Shown: piece after piece, positions 26,454-34,820 of the stretch
Position numbering within the stretch: position 1 is the stretch's first letter
Layout: the number at the start of each line of letters is the position of its first letter
DNA from: Gemmatimonadota bacterium
Lineage (GTDB): Bacteria; Gemmatimonadota; Gemmatimonadetes; Longimicrobiales; Gaopeijiaceae
NCBI GenBank assembly: GCA_028874985.1
Contig: JAPPGI010000116.1
Location: 1-64,000 of the forward strand
Reading direction: 5' to 3'
Length of the DNA: 64,000 nucleotides
Translations under genes and position numbers: made by a program
The notes under the pieces: model-generated
Databases searched by the model: none
What the model was told of the DNA's origin: nothing
What the model saw: the letters and a program-made list of their open reading frames with translations, nothing else

Positions 26454-26508
26454 ACGAACCGCCGCGGCTCGTGCCGCGAAGGGCCCCTGCAAGGAAACGG
26501 AGGTGCGG

Positions 26509-27273
26509 ATGGGTCTGGAACTTGACCTGGCCGGAAAAAGGGCGCTGGTGACCGGGGGGTCGCGCGGCGTGGGTGCCGCGACGGCGCGGCTGCTGGCGCG
26601 GGCCGGGGCCGACGTGGGCATCTCGTACCGCCAACGGGCCGCCGAGGCGCGCCGGGTAGTCGAGGAGGCCCGGGCGAGCGGCGTGCGCAGTTGGGCCGAG
26701 TCCGGTGATCTTTCCGATCACGAAGCCGTGGGCCGGCTCTTCCGGCGCGTGGACGCCGAGTTCGGTGGACTCGACATCTTCGTGGGCAACGCAGGAATCT
26801 GGCCGGTGCCCGAGATCCCCGTGGCCGAAATGGACCATGCCCGCTGGCGCCGCACCATCGCGGTCAACCTCGACTCGATCTTCTTCACCACCCGAGAGGC
26901 GCTTCGCCGCATGAGCGACGGCGGCCGCGTCGTGCTCCTGAGCTCGACCGCGGGGCAGCGCGGCGAGGCCTACCACTGCGACTACGCCGCGAGCAAGGGA
27001 GCGATCATCTCCCTAGTCAAGGGGCTCTGCGGCGAGGTCGGCGACCGGGGAATCACAGTTAACGCGGTCGCGCCCGGCTGGATAGACACCGAGATGTCGG
27101 AGGACCCGCTGCGGGGAGAGGACCGCGCCGCAATCGAGGCGTCGATCCCCCTCGGCAGAGTCGCGACGGCGGAGGACGTGGCGGGCCCGATCGTGATGCT
27201 CTGCGCGGAGATGGCCCGGCACATCACTGGTGAGGTGGTCAACGTCAACGGGGGAGCGGTACTTGCAGGGTGA
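26509..27273 (+). CDS. SDR-family oxidoreductase
   Basis: A 254-residue classical short-chain dehydrogenase. The cofactor loop is TGGSRGVGA (about residues 15-23), then NAG (GNAGIW), the catalytic Ser in LLSSTAG and the YxxxK motif in CDYAASKG (about residues 157-164). The C-terminal TGEVVNVNGGA is typical of FabG-like members. The substrate cannot be told from sequence. ATG 26509 has GGAAACGGAGG upstream. It overlaps the next gene by 4 nt (GTGA). Confidence 0.85.
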   Translation: MGLELDLAGKRALVTGGSRGVGAATARLLARAGADVGISYRQRAAEARRVVEEARASGVRSWAESGDLSDHEAVGRLFRRVDAEFGGLDIFVGNAGIWPVPEIPVAEMDHARWRRTIAVNLDSIFFTTREALRRMSDGGRVVLLSSTAGQRGEAYHCDYAASKGAIISLVKGLCGEVGDRGITVNAVAPGWIDTEMSEDPLRGEDRAAIEASIPLGRVATAEDVAGPIVMLCAEMARHITGEVVNVNGGAVLAG

Positions 27274-28625
27274 GATCCGAGATGGAGGGTGAAGGTGCGT
27301 TGGCGGGACGGTCGGAGCGATCCGCCGCCGCCGCGGGGCACCCGCCCCGGATCAGGGTACCGAAGGCCGTCCGCGAACTGGTCCGCCACCTCGAAGGCGA
27401 GGGGTTCGAGACCTGGACGGTGGGCGGCGGAGTGCGCGACGCGGTGAGGGGAAGCCCCGGCAACCCCGGGGACTGGGACCTGGCCACCCGGGCAACGCCC
27501 CCTCGGGTGCGCCGGCTCTTCCGCCGGACCGTGCCGCTGGGCCTGGAGTACGGGACCGTGGGCGTGTTCGGCTCGGACGGCAACCTCTACGAGGTCACGA
27601 CCTTTCGCCACGATGTGATCACCTACGGGCGCAAGGCCAGGGTGGCCTTCGCCGACACGCTGGAAGAGGACCTGGCCCGCCGTGACTTCACGGTGAACGC
27701 GATGGCCTGGCATCCGGATCGCGAGGAACTCCGAGACCCGCACGGGGGCCGGGACGACCTGTACGACGGGATCCTGCGCACGGTGGGGAATGCCAACGAG
27801 CGTTTTCGGGAGGACTATCTGCGGGTTCTGAGGGGGCTGCGATTTGCCGGGACGCTGGGCCTGGAGATCGAAGGGGAAACGTGGGATGGCATGGTGGAGG
27901 CCGTGCCCGGGCTCGCGCTGCTGTCGATGGAGAGGGTTCGGGAGGAGCTGATGAAGGTGCTGGCCGGACCGATCCCCTCGCGGGCGCTGGCGCTCTACCG
28001 GCGTTCCGGGGCGCTGAATCGCATCCTCCCGGAGTTCAGGAACGACGTCGCGCAGGATGCTCTCACCGCCGTGGATGCGCTGGAAGGGCCCGGGCGGGCG
28101 TTGCTGCGCATGGCCGTGCTTGTCCTGTTCGGCCTCGATCCGGGTGCCGACCCGGGCGAAGTAGCCGATCTTCTTGTCCGCCTGCGCTTCTCCAACGCCG
28201 AAGTCGAACGGATCGCCGGCGCGGTGGCGGGGGGACCCGGGCCGCCGCAGGGGATGGCGGCCAACCGGGTATCCCGGCGGCGCTGGACCGCCGCCGCCGC
28301 GAGAACCGGCCCTGCGACCGTCGACGATGTCTTCCGCATCTGGCGCGCCGTGCGACCGGGGGCCTCCGGGCATGCGGACACGAACGAGGTGGAGCCTGTC
28401 ATCGCCGCAGTGAAGCAGGACCTCGACGCGGGAGTCCCCACCTCGGTCGCGCAGCTCGCCGTCGCCGGACGGGACCTGATCGCGCGTGGGTGGCTTCCAG
28501 GCCCGGGGATAGGTGCCGCGCTACGCGCCCTCCTGGAGGCCGTGTGGGAGGACCCCTCGCTCAACAACCGCGCCGCCCTGCTGGAGAGGGTCGCGGCGAT
28601 GGACCCGGCGCGGACGGTGCGATGA
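27270..28625 (+). CDS. CCA-type tRNA nucleotidyltransferase
   Basis: A 451-residue class II nucleotidyltransferase of the CCA-adding/poly(A) polymerase superfamily. The head domain has WTVGGGVRDAV (about residues 49-59), the catalytic GDWDLATRA with two Asp (about residues 67-75) and the RRDFTVNAMAW motif (about residues 141-151). These are followed by the neck sequence FREDYLRVLRGLRFAG and a C-terminal helical body. It could be CcaA, PcnB or a CC/A-adding split enzyme; sequence alone does not separate them. Starts at GTG 27270, overlapping the SDR stop; ATG 27282 is an alternative. Overlaps rarA by 4 nt. Confidence 0.88.
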   Translation: MRSEMEGEGALAGRSERSAAAAGHPPRIRVPKAVRELVRHLEGEGFETWTVGGGVRDAVRGSPGNPGDWDLATRATPPRVRRLFRRTVPLGLEYGTVGVFGSDGNLYEVTTFRHDVITYGRKARVAFADTLEEDLARRDFTVNAMAWHPDREELRDPHGGRDDLYDGILRTVGNANERFREDYLRVLRGLRFAGTLGLEIEGETWDGMVEAVPGLALLSMERVREELMKVLAGPIPSRALALYRRSGALNRILPEFRNDVAQDALTAVDALEGPGRALLRMAVLVLFGLDPGADPGEVADLLVRLRFSNAEVERIAGAVAGGPGPPQGMAANRVSRRRWTAAAARTGPATVDDVFRIWRAVRPGASGHADTNEVEPVIAAVKQDLDAGVPTSVAQLAVAGRDLIARGWLPGPGIGAALRALLEAVWEDPSLNNRAALLERVAAMDPARTVR

Positions 28626-29962
28626 ACGACACGCTCGAGCTCTTTCCCGGCGACGCCCGGCCGGCCCGGGACACATCCGCCACCGCTCCCCTGGCCGCGC
28701 GCATGCGCCCCCGCACCCTGGGAGAGTTTCGCGGCCAGGAGAGGGTCGTGGGACCCGGAGGTCCCCTTCGCGCGATGATCGAAACCGGTACGATATCGAG
28801 CTTCATCATGTGGGGGCCGCCGGGCTCCGGGAAGACGACCCTGGCACGTCTCGTGGCCGAGTCGGCGGACGCCGCATACGTCGCCTTCAGCGCGGTCACG
28901 GAAGGCGTCGCCCGTGTGCGCGAGATCATCGCCGAAGCCCGCGCGCGCCGTCTTGCCACCGGACGCGGTACCATCCTTTTCTGCGACGAGATCCACCGCT
29001 TCAACAAGGCGCAGCAGGATGCCTTCCTCCCCGTGGTCGAGGCGGGAGACATCGTCCTGATCGGCGCCACCACCGAGAACCCGAGCTTCGAGGTCGTCCG
29101 GCCGCTCCTTTCCAGAGCCCCCGTCATCGTCCTCGACCCCCTTTCACCCGCACAACTCGCGCGGATCCTGTCCGACGCGCTCGCGGACGAGGACCGCGGC
29201 CTCGGCACCGCCCGCATCCGGGCGCCCGAAGACATCGTGGGGCGGATCGCCGAAGCGGCCGACGGCGACGCCCGCCGCGGGCTCGGGATCCTGGAGCGGG
29301 CGGCCGGGCTCGCGGGCCCGGGTGCGACCCTGACGCTGGAAGTCGTCGAGACCGCCGTTCAGCGACGGTTCGCCCTCTACGACAAGTCCGGCGACCAGCA
29401 CTACGACCACATCTCGGCGCTCCACAAGTCCGTGCGCGGGGGTGACGCGGACGCCGCTCTCTACTGGCTCGGCCGCATGCTCGATGCGGGTGAGGACCCG
29501 CTGTACATCGCGCGACGCCTGGTGCGCATGGCGTCCGAGGACATCGGTCTCGCGGATCCCCATGCCGTGGGCATCGCCATGGCCTGCCGGGATGCCTATC
29601 GCTTCCTGGGATCGCCCGAAGGCGAGCTGGCCCTGGCCCAGGCGGCGGTCTACCTGGCCGGGGCCCCCAAGTCGAACCGGCTCCACAGGGGTTGGGGGCG
29701 GGCACTGGGCCGGGCCCGTGAGACCCCCGGCAAGCCCGTACCCGCTCATCTCCGCAACGCCCCCACGCAGCTCATGAAGGACCTGGGACACGGCAGGGGC
29801 TACCTCTACGACCCCGACCAGCCCGGCGGCGTGTCTTCCCAGCAATACCTTCCCGAAGACATGGCGGGAGAGCGTTTCTACGAACCCGGCGGCACCGGTT
29901 GGGAGGCCGGCCTGCGGGAGCGTCTGGCCGCGTGGAGCCGGAAACGGGGCGAGAGGAGGTAG
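28622..29962 (+). CDS. rarA: Replication-associated recombination protein A (RarA/MgsA)
   Basis: A 446-residue AAA+ ATPase acting at stalled forks. Walker A GPPGSGKTTLA (about residues 63-73), Walker B ILFCDEIHRFNK (about residues 116-127), sensor 1 GATTENPSF, and the C-terminal tetramerisation region with DKSGDQHYDHISALHKSVRG and SEDIGLADPHA are all present. Length is normal. ATG 28622 overlaps the preceding stop. Its last codons (AGGAGGTAG) form a strong Shine-Dalgarno-like sequence ahead of hflX. Confidence 0.93.
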   Translation: MNDTLELFPGDARPARDTSATAPLAARMRPRTLGEFRGQERVVGPGGPLRAMIETGTISSFIMWGPPGSGKTTLARLVAESADAAYVAFSAVTEGVARVREIIAEARARRLATGRGTILFCDEIHRFNKAQQDAFLPVVEAGDIVLIGATTENPSFEVVRPLLSRAPVIVLDPLSPAQLARILSDALADEDRGLGTARIRAPEDIVGRIAEAADGDARRGLGILERAAGLAGPGATLTLEVVETAVQRRFALYDKSGDQHYDHISALHKSVRGGDADAALYWLGRMLDAGEDPLYIARRLVRMASEDIGLADPHAVGIAMACRDAYRFLGSPEGELALAQAAVYLAGAPKSNRLHRGWGRALGRARETPGKPVPAHLRNAPTQLMKDLGHGRGYLYDPDQPGGVSSQQYLPEDMAGERFYEPGGTGWEAGLRERLAAWSRKRGERR

Positions 29963-30001
29963 CCGACCATCCCGACCCAGCTTCTGGACCTGCGCACGCC
30001 G

Positions 30002-31267
30002 GTGGAGCGCGCCATCCTGGTGGGTACGCCGCGCGATCGCGACACATCCGCCACCGCCGGGCACCTGGCGGAACTCGCCCGCCTGACCGCCACGGCGGGA
30101 GGACTGGTCGTCGGCAAGCTGGTACAGCGCCTCGCCGCGCCCCGGTCCCGCTACTACCTCGGCAAGGGAAAGGCCGGCGAGCTGGTGGAACTGGTGCGCG
30201 CAAGGGACGCACATCTGGTCATCTTCGACGACGAGCTGACCCCGGCCCAGTGCAAGAACCTGGAAACGCTCTGCGGTGTGCGGGTCATGGACCGCGCCGA
30301 ACTGATCCTCGACATCTTCGCCACCCGGGCCCGCACCTACGAGGCCCGTCTGCAGGTCGAACTGGCGCAGCTCCAGTACCTGCTGCCTCGGCTCCGGCGC
30401 ATGTGGGTGCATCTTTCCCGGATCCGCGGGGGGATCGGTTTCCGCGGCCCGGGCGAGACTCAACTGGAGACCGACCGTCGACTGATCGGCACGCGCATCG
30501 CCGAGCTGCGTCGCAAGCTCAAGGCCGTCGCGCGCGCCCAGGCCACCCGCCGCAAGCGCAGGGAAGGGCGCTTCCGCGCGGCGCTGGTGGGGTACACCAA
30601 CGCGGGCAAGTCGTCGCTGCTGCAGGCTCTCTCGGGCACGGAGCAGTTCGTGGAGGACCGGCTCTTTGCCACCCTGGACGCCTCGACCCGGCTCGTGGCC
30701 CTCGGCGGAGGCCGCGAAGCCCTGGTCACCGACACCGTCGGGTTCATCCGCAAGCTGCCGCACCATCTCATCGCCTCGTTCCGCTCCACGCTGGAGGAGG
30801 CCCGCGAGGCGGATGTTCTGCTGCACGTGGTCGACGCCTCCCACCCGGACCGGGACAGCCAGAGACGTGTGGTGCGCTCGGTACTGGAGGACCTCGGGCT
30901 GACCGGGCGTCCCCGCGTCCTCGTATTCAACAAGATCGATTTGCTGGATGACGAGGACCTGCTGGCGCTCCGGAGGCGGGCCGGAGGTTCCCGCGGTGCC
31001 CGGGCCCTCTTCACCTCGGCGCTTACGCCTTCTACAATGGAGCCGTTGCGGGCTGAACTCGGTGACCGGATCCTGGGTCGGTTGCGGAGGGTGAGCGTGG
31101 AACTCCCCGTGGGGGAGGGGAAGGCGCTGGCCGCACTCTACGAGGAGGCCGAGGTGATGTCCCGCAACCAGGACGGCGCCACGGTGACCGTGGTCGCGAA
31201 GGCTTCCCCCGCACTGATCGGGCGTCTCCGGTCGCACAGCGGCGTGCGGGTGACCGAGGGCGTGTGA
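30002..31267 (+). CDS. hflX: GTPase HflX
   Basis: A 421-residue ribosome-associated GTPase that splits stalled 70S ribosomes. The N-terminal domain has YYLGKGKAGEL and VIFDDELTPAQ. The middle is GGIGFRGPGETQLETDRR, and the G domain has G1 GYTNAGKSSL (about residues 199-208), G3 DTVGFI, G4 NKID and G5 SAL. I use GTG 30002, although the frame is open back to 29963 with no ATG, GTG or TTG. A strong GAGGAGGT lies at 29953-29960, about 42 nt before the GTG, so a non-standard start nearer to it (for example ATC 29969) is conceivable. Confidence 0.92.
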   Translation: MERAILVGTPRDRDTSATAGHLAELARLTATAGGLVVGKLVQRLAAPRSRYYLGKGKAGELVELVRARDAHLVIFDDELTPAQCKNLETLCGVRVMDRAELILDIFATRARTYEARLQVELAQLQYLLPRLRRMWVHLSRIRGGIGFRGPGETQLETDRRLIGTRIAELRRKLKAVARAQATRRKRREGRFRAALVGYTNAGKSSLLQALSGTEQFVEDRLFATLDASTRLVALGGGREALVTDTVGFIRKLPHHLIASFRSTLEEAREADVLLHVVDASHPDRDSQRRVVRSVLEDLGLTGRPRVLVFNKIDLLDDEDLLALRRRAGGSRGARALFTSALTPSTMEPLRAELGDRILGRLRRVSVELPVGEGKALAALYEEAEVMSRNQDGATVTVVAKASPALIGRLRSHSGVRVTEGV

Positions 31268-31375
31268 CGGGACGACGCCTCGGTGCCCGGCTGGTAGATT
31301 TGGGTTGGCCGGCAGGGGGACGCCGTCGCGCAAGCGGTCCATCCGGATGCGGCAAGACTTCACGGGAACCTTCAG

Positions 31376-32146
31376 ATGAGGCTCTACATCAACATCGATC
31401 ACGTCGCCACGGTGCGTCAGGCGCGCCGCACCGACGAACCCGATCCGGTGCGGGCGGCCGTGCTCGCCGAGCTGGGCGGCGCGGACGGCATCACCATCCA
31501 CCTGCGTGAGGACCGCCGGCACATCAACGACCGCGACGTGCGCCTGCTGGCCGAAACGGTGCGCACCGGGATCAACTTCGAGCTGGCCGCCGCCGCTCCC
31601 ATGGTCGACATCGCCCTGCGGCTCGCTCCCGTGCAGGCCACCCTGGTCCCCGAGAAGCGCGAGGAGGTGACCACGGAAGGAGGCCTCGACCTGGCTTCCG
31701 CCCCGGTGCGGGGAGCCGTCGGCGCATCGCTCCGCCGTCTCGAGGCGGCCGGAGTCCGGACCTCGCTCTTCATCGATCCCGACCCCGACGCTCTCGACCG
31801 GGCGGCGGAGCTCGGTGCGCACGCCGTCGAGCTCCACACCGGAGAGTACGCCAACGCCTCCGGCGATGCGGAGAAGGCCGCCGAACTGACCCGGCTGGCC
31901 AACGCCGCCGCCCGCGGCCGCGAACGCAGCCTGGCTGTCCACGCCGGCCACGGCCTCACCTACGAGAACGTGATCCCGGTGGCCGCGCTCCCCCACATCG
32001 AGGAGCTCAACATCGGGCACAGCGTGGTTTCGCGCGCCGTCCTGGTGGGGATGGAGCGCGCGGTCCGCGAGATGAAGGAAATCGTGCTCGCGGCGCCGGG
32101 ACGCGTCCCGGAACCCGGGCGCTGGCTTCCTCCGATGGGCTGCTAG
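31376..32146 (+). CDS. pdxJ: Pyridoxine 5'-phosphate synthase PdxJ
   Basis: Condenses 1-deoxy-D-xylulose 5-phosphate with 3-amino-2-oxopropyl phosphate to form pyridoxine 5'-phosphate. The 256-residue TIM barrel shows [19 protein letters not shown] (about residues 6-24), [12 protein letters not shown] (about residues 40-51), TLVPEKREE and [11 protein letters not shown] with the conserved C-terminal [11 protein letters not shown]. Start ATG 31376. The 108 nt upstream contain no gene. Confidence 0.95.
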   Translation: MRLYINIDHVATVRQARRTDEPDPVRAAVLAELGGADGITIHLREDRRHINDRDVRLLAETVRTGINFELAAAAPMVDIALRLAPVQATLVPEKREEVTTEGGLDLASAPVRGAVGASLRRLEAAGVRTSLFIDPDPDALDRAAELGAHAVELHTGEYANASGDAEKAAELTRLANAAARGRERSLAVHAGHGLTYENVIPVAALPHIEELNIGHSVVSRAVLVGMERAVREMKEIVLAAPGRVPEPGRWLPPMGC

Positions 32147-32165
32147 CGGCCCGGCCACGCACACC

Positions 32166-33206
32166 ATGCGCACCAAGTGGGCTCTCGCCGCCGTCCTGGC
32201 GGCCGTCGCGCTCCTGCTCTGGTGGCTCTTCCGGGACGCGGATCCCGCGGAGGTCTGGGGTCACCTGCGAGCCGGCGATGCTCTGTTGCTCGCCGTCTCG
32301 GCGCTGGTCGCGCTGGCGGGGTTCGGGGCGCGGGCCGCACGCTGGCGGTACTTCCTCGCCCCCGTCCAGCAGGCCAGCCCGTTCAGCTCCCGCTTTGCCG
32401 CGGTTGCGGTGGGCTTCATGGCGAACAACCTGCTGCCGTCGGGACGCGCCGGCGAACCGGGACGCGCCTACGCCTACAGCCGCATGGAACCGGTCTCCTT
32501 CACGGCCGCGCTGGCCACACTGGTCGTGGAGCGGCTCCTCGACGGGCTGGTCATCTTCACCCTCCTGTTCGCGGCCATCGTGAGTCCCGGTTTCCCGGCC
32601 GAGGAGCTCCCGGACGATCTCGTCGCGGCCATGCGGGGCTCGGCGGCCGTCCTGGCCGTCGCCCTCGCCGGTGCGCTTCTGGTGGTCGCCTTCCCGGTCC
32701 GCAGCCTCCGCGTCGCCGCGCGGCTGATCGCACGGCTTCCACCCGGCCGGATCGCCGCGGGGCTCGAGAGGGTGATGGAAGGCGTGGTGAAGGGCCTGGC
32801 TTCAATGCGCGGCTGGCGTCTCATGCTTCCGGCCCTGGCGTGGACCTTTTGCGTTTGGCTCCTCCAATCCGTGTCGTTCTGGTTCGGGTTCATGGCCTTC
32901 GACATCCGCCTGTCCTTTGCGGCGGCGCTGCTCACCAATGCCGTGGTGGCCTTCGCGGCGGCGCTGCCCGCCACACCCGGCTACGTGGGCACCCTGCAGG
33001 CCGCGGTGTCCGTCGCCCTCGTGCAGGTGTACGGGGTGGCGCCCGAACCCGCCCTCGCCTGCGCGGTCGGCTGGCACATCGTGAACCTTCCGCCGATTAC
33101 GGTCCTGGGACTGTGGTACACCCGGCGGCTGGGGATTTCGCTGCGAGACTTCCGCGGGAGGGGCACCGGGACGGGCGGGGCGAGTGAAGGGGGTGCCGTG
33201 CAATGA
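32166..33206 (+). CDS. YbhN/LPG-synthase-type integral membrane protein (UPF0104)
   Basis: A 346-residue protein with about eight hydrophobic segments. Family hallmarks are GFMANNLLPSGRAGEPGRAY (about residues 80-99), VVERLLDG, and LPATPGYVGTLQAAV near the C terminus. Relatives include the flippase-like N-terminal half of MprF; the catalytic acyltransferase half is absent. Its cargo is unknown. Start ATG 32166, 20 nt after pdxJ; it overlaps ispE by 4 nt (ATGA). Confidence 0.82.
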   Translation: MRTKWALAAVLAAVALLLWWLFRDADPAEVWGHLRAGDALLLAVSALVALAGFGARAARWRYFLAPVQQASPFSSRFAAVAVGFMANNLLPSGRAGEPGRAYAYSRMEPVSFTAALATLVVERLLDGLVIFTLLFAAIVSPGFPAEELPDDLVAAMRGSAAVLAVALAGALLVVAFPVRSLRVAARLIARLPPGRIAAGLERVMEGVVKGLASMRGWRLMLPALAWTFCVWLLQSVSFWFGFMAFDIRLSFAAALLTNAVVAFAAALPATPGYVGTLQAAVSVALVQVYGVAPEPALACAVGWHIVNLPPITVLGLWYTRRLGISLRDFRGRGTGTGGASEGGAVQ

Positions 33207-34135
33207 ACGGGATCTCGGTGGCGTGCCCCGCCAAGGTCAACCTCTTCCTGCGCATCCTGGCGCGCGAGGATTCCGGGTACCACCAGATCGAGACGCTGTT
33301 CCAGGCGGTGGGTCTCTACGACAGGGTGGACGCGTATCCGGGGGGTGGGGGGATCGTGCTGGAGGTGCGGTCCGACACCACCGAACCCGGACTCGGCGAC
33401 ATCGCCGCCGAACTCGGGGACCCCGAGGACAACACGGTGGTCAGGGCCGCCCGGGCGTTCTTCGAGGCAACGGGCATCGAGCCGGCCGTCAGGATCGTCC
33501 TCAGCAAGGCGATACCCGCCGGAACGGGGCTGGGGGGCGCGTCTTCGGATGCCGCCGGAACCCTGGCCGCCTTGAACGCACTGCACGGCCATCCCCTTCG
33601 GCACCACCAGATCATCCGGGAGGGAGGCTGGATCGGCTCCGACGTCCCCTTCTTCTGTACCGGGGCGTCGACGGCGGTGGCGTGGCGCCGGGGAGACCGG
33701 CTGCTCGGTCGTCCCCCACCACCGGCCGCACACGTCGTCCTGGTCGTCCCACACGCCCGAACCTCGACGGCCGACGCCTACGGCGAAGTGTCGTCCAGGC
33801 TGAAACTGCCGGTCCCTCCCACGTGGCTGGCCGACATCGAGACGGGCGACTGGGAGGAACTCGCCGCCCTGCAGCACAACGACTTCGAGCTGGTCGCGTT
33901 CGAGCGGATGCCGGTGCTCGGGGCCATGCGGGAAGCCCTGGCGGCGTCCGGTGCGGTCATGGCGCGCCTGACCGGCAGCGGCTCCGCTCTCTTCGGCGTG
34001 TTCGCCGACACCGGCCCCGGCCGCGCAGGCGACGCCGCGCGGGTGGTGGGCGCGATGGAGGGTGTCGCGGCTGCAATCGTCGTCCCGACGTTGACCGGGA
34101 TTCCGGCACCGCAGCGTATCCTCGCCGACGTGTAG
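33203..34135 (+). CDS. ispE: 4-diphosphocytidyl-2-C-methyl-D-erythritol kinase
   Basis: GHMP kinase of the MEP isoprenoid pathway, 310 residues. The N terminus has CPAKVNLFLRIL (about residues 8-19) with the conserved Lys, and YHQIETLFQAV. The ATP loop is IPAGTGLGGASSDAA (about residues 101-115), with the conserved Asp in GSDVPFF and the C-terminal TGSGSALFG. ATG 33203 overlaps the preceding gene. The stop is followed by the AGCAGCCCGTGGA motif discussed in the findings. Confidence 0.93.
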   Translation: MNGISVACPAKVNLFLRILAREDSGYHQIETLFQAVGLYDRVDAYPGGGGIVLEVRSDTTEPGLGDIAAELGDPEDNTVVRAARAFFEATGIEPAVRIVLSKAIPAGTGLGGASSDAAGTLAALNALHGHPLRHHQIIREGGWIGSDVPFFCTGASTAVAWRRGDRLLGRPPPPAAHVVLVVPHARTSTADAYGEVSSRLKLPVPPTWLADIETGDWEELAALQHNDFELVAFERMPVLGAMREALAASGAVMARLTGSGSALFGVFADTGPGRAGDAARVVGAMEGVAAAIVVPTLTGIPAPQRILADV

Positions 34136-34199
34136 CAGCCCGTGGACTCACGCCGTGCGCGGGTGGCGACGCGTGGACGGTGATGCGTGGATGGTGACC

Positions 34200-34229
34200 T
34201 TGAACGCCAACGCGTCGAACCGCTACCAT
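34200..34229 (+). promoter_or_regulatory. Predicted promoter of tRNA-Gln
   Basis: TTGAAC (34200-34205), an 18-bp spacer and TACCAT (34224-34229) lie 31 nt before the tRNA. The fit to a sigma-70 consensus is moderate. Confidence 0.4.
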
Positions 34230-34260
34230 ACCGCTGCCCCCCGCCCGCGACCCGCACAAC

Positions 34261-34330
34261 TGGCCCGTCGTCTAATGGCAGGACACCGGTCTTTGGAACC
34301 GGGGGTGGTGGTTCGACTCCACCCGGGCCA
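34261..34330 (+). tRNA. tRNA-Gln (anticodon TTG)
   Basis: A complete cloverleaf folds by eye. The acceptor stem is TGGCCCG with CGGGCCA. The D arm is GTCT/GGAC with loop AATGGCA. The anticodon stem is CCGGT/ACCGG with loop CTTTGGA (anticodon TTG). The T arm is GGTGG/CCACC with loop TTCGACT. CCA is not encoded (AATTG follows). The gene stands alone between ispE and a convergent minus-strand gene. Confidence 0.95.
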
Positions 34331-34353
34331 ATTGCGCGGAAGCGGGCCCCGTT

Positions 34354-34728
34354 TCAGCGGCTACCCTGTCTCACCATCCGCTTCCGCACCAGGCGCTCGA
34401 ACTCGTCCGCGAGCTCATCCGCATCCGGCGCCTCGGCGATCAGTTTCTCGAGGAACGAACCGTTCTCCTCGTTCAGCGTCGCTCCCCTCAGCCGGTGCAG
34501 GCCGAGCCAGCCGTCGAAGCGGCGACTGAGCCGCACCACCCCGTGGAAGAGGCGCGGATTCCGCCAGCGGCCGACGATCAGATCGGTGGCCATCGCCAGC
34601 ACCGAGAGGTTGATTGCGACCACGTCCTTGAACGCCTCGAGGACGAGCTTCAGCTGGAAGACGACGAAGTCGCGCAGTGTGACCCAGGGGGTGACCCTAA
34701 CCGGGAGGTTGTTGTGTGCGGTTGCCAT
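34354..34728 (-). CDS. Hypothetical protein, 124 residues
   Basis: I do not recognise the family. ATG 34728, with GGAGCAG about 8 nt upstream, gives a protein with a hydrophobic central helix (VVAINLSVLAMATDLIVG, about residues 35-52) that may be membrane-associated. A basic region (LSRRFDGWLGLHRLRG) and an acidic C-terminal helix (EAPDADELADEFERLV) follow. The frame continues upstream to 34839 without better support. It runs convergently to tRNA-Gln and divergently from the secreted protein gene at 34821. Confidence 0.62.
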   Translation of the reverse strand: MATAHNNLPVRVTPWVTLRDFVVFQLKLVLEAFKDVVAINLSVLAMATDLIVGRWRNPRLFHGVVRLSRRFDGWLGLHRLRGATLNEENGSFLEKLIAEAPDADELADEFERLVRKRMVRQGSR

Positions 34729-34820
34729 TTCAGCTGCTCCTGGATTGTTGCATGCGTAGGGAATGGCCGGCGGGGCGGGCATTGCCTTCGGCGGCGTCGC
34801 GCCCCAAGGTTTCACGCAGG

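Noticed and set aside
29144-32176. A 1010-codon open frame on the minus strand
   Set aside because: It lies antisense to rarA, hflX and pdxJ, which all carry full family motifs. Its product is Gly/Arg/His-rich low-complexity sequence, as expected from GC-rich antisense DNA.
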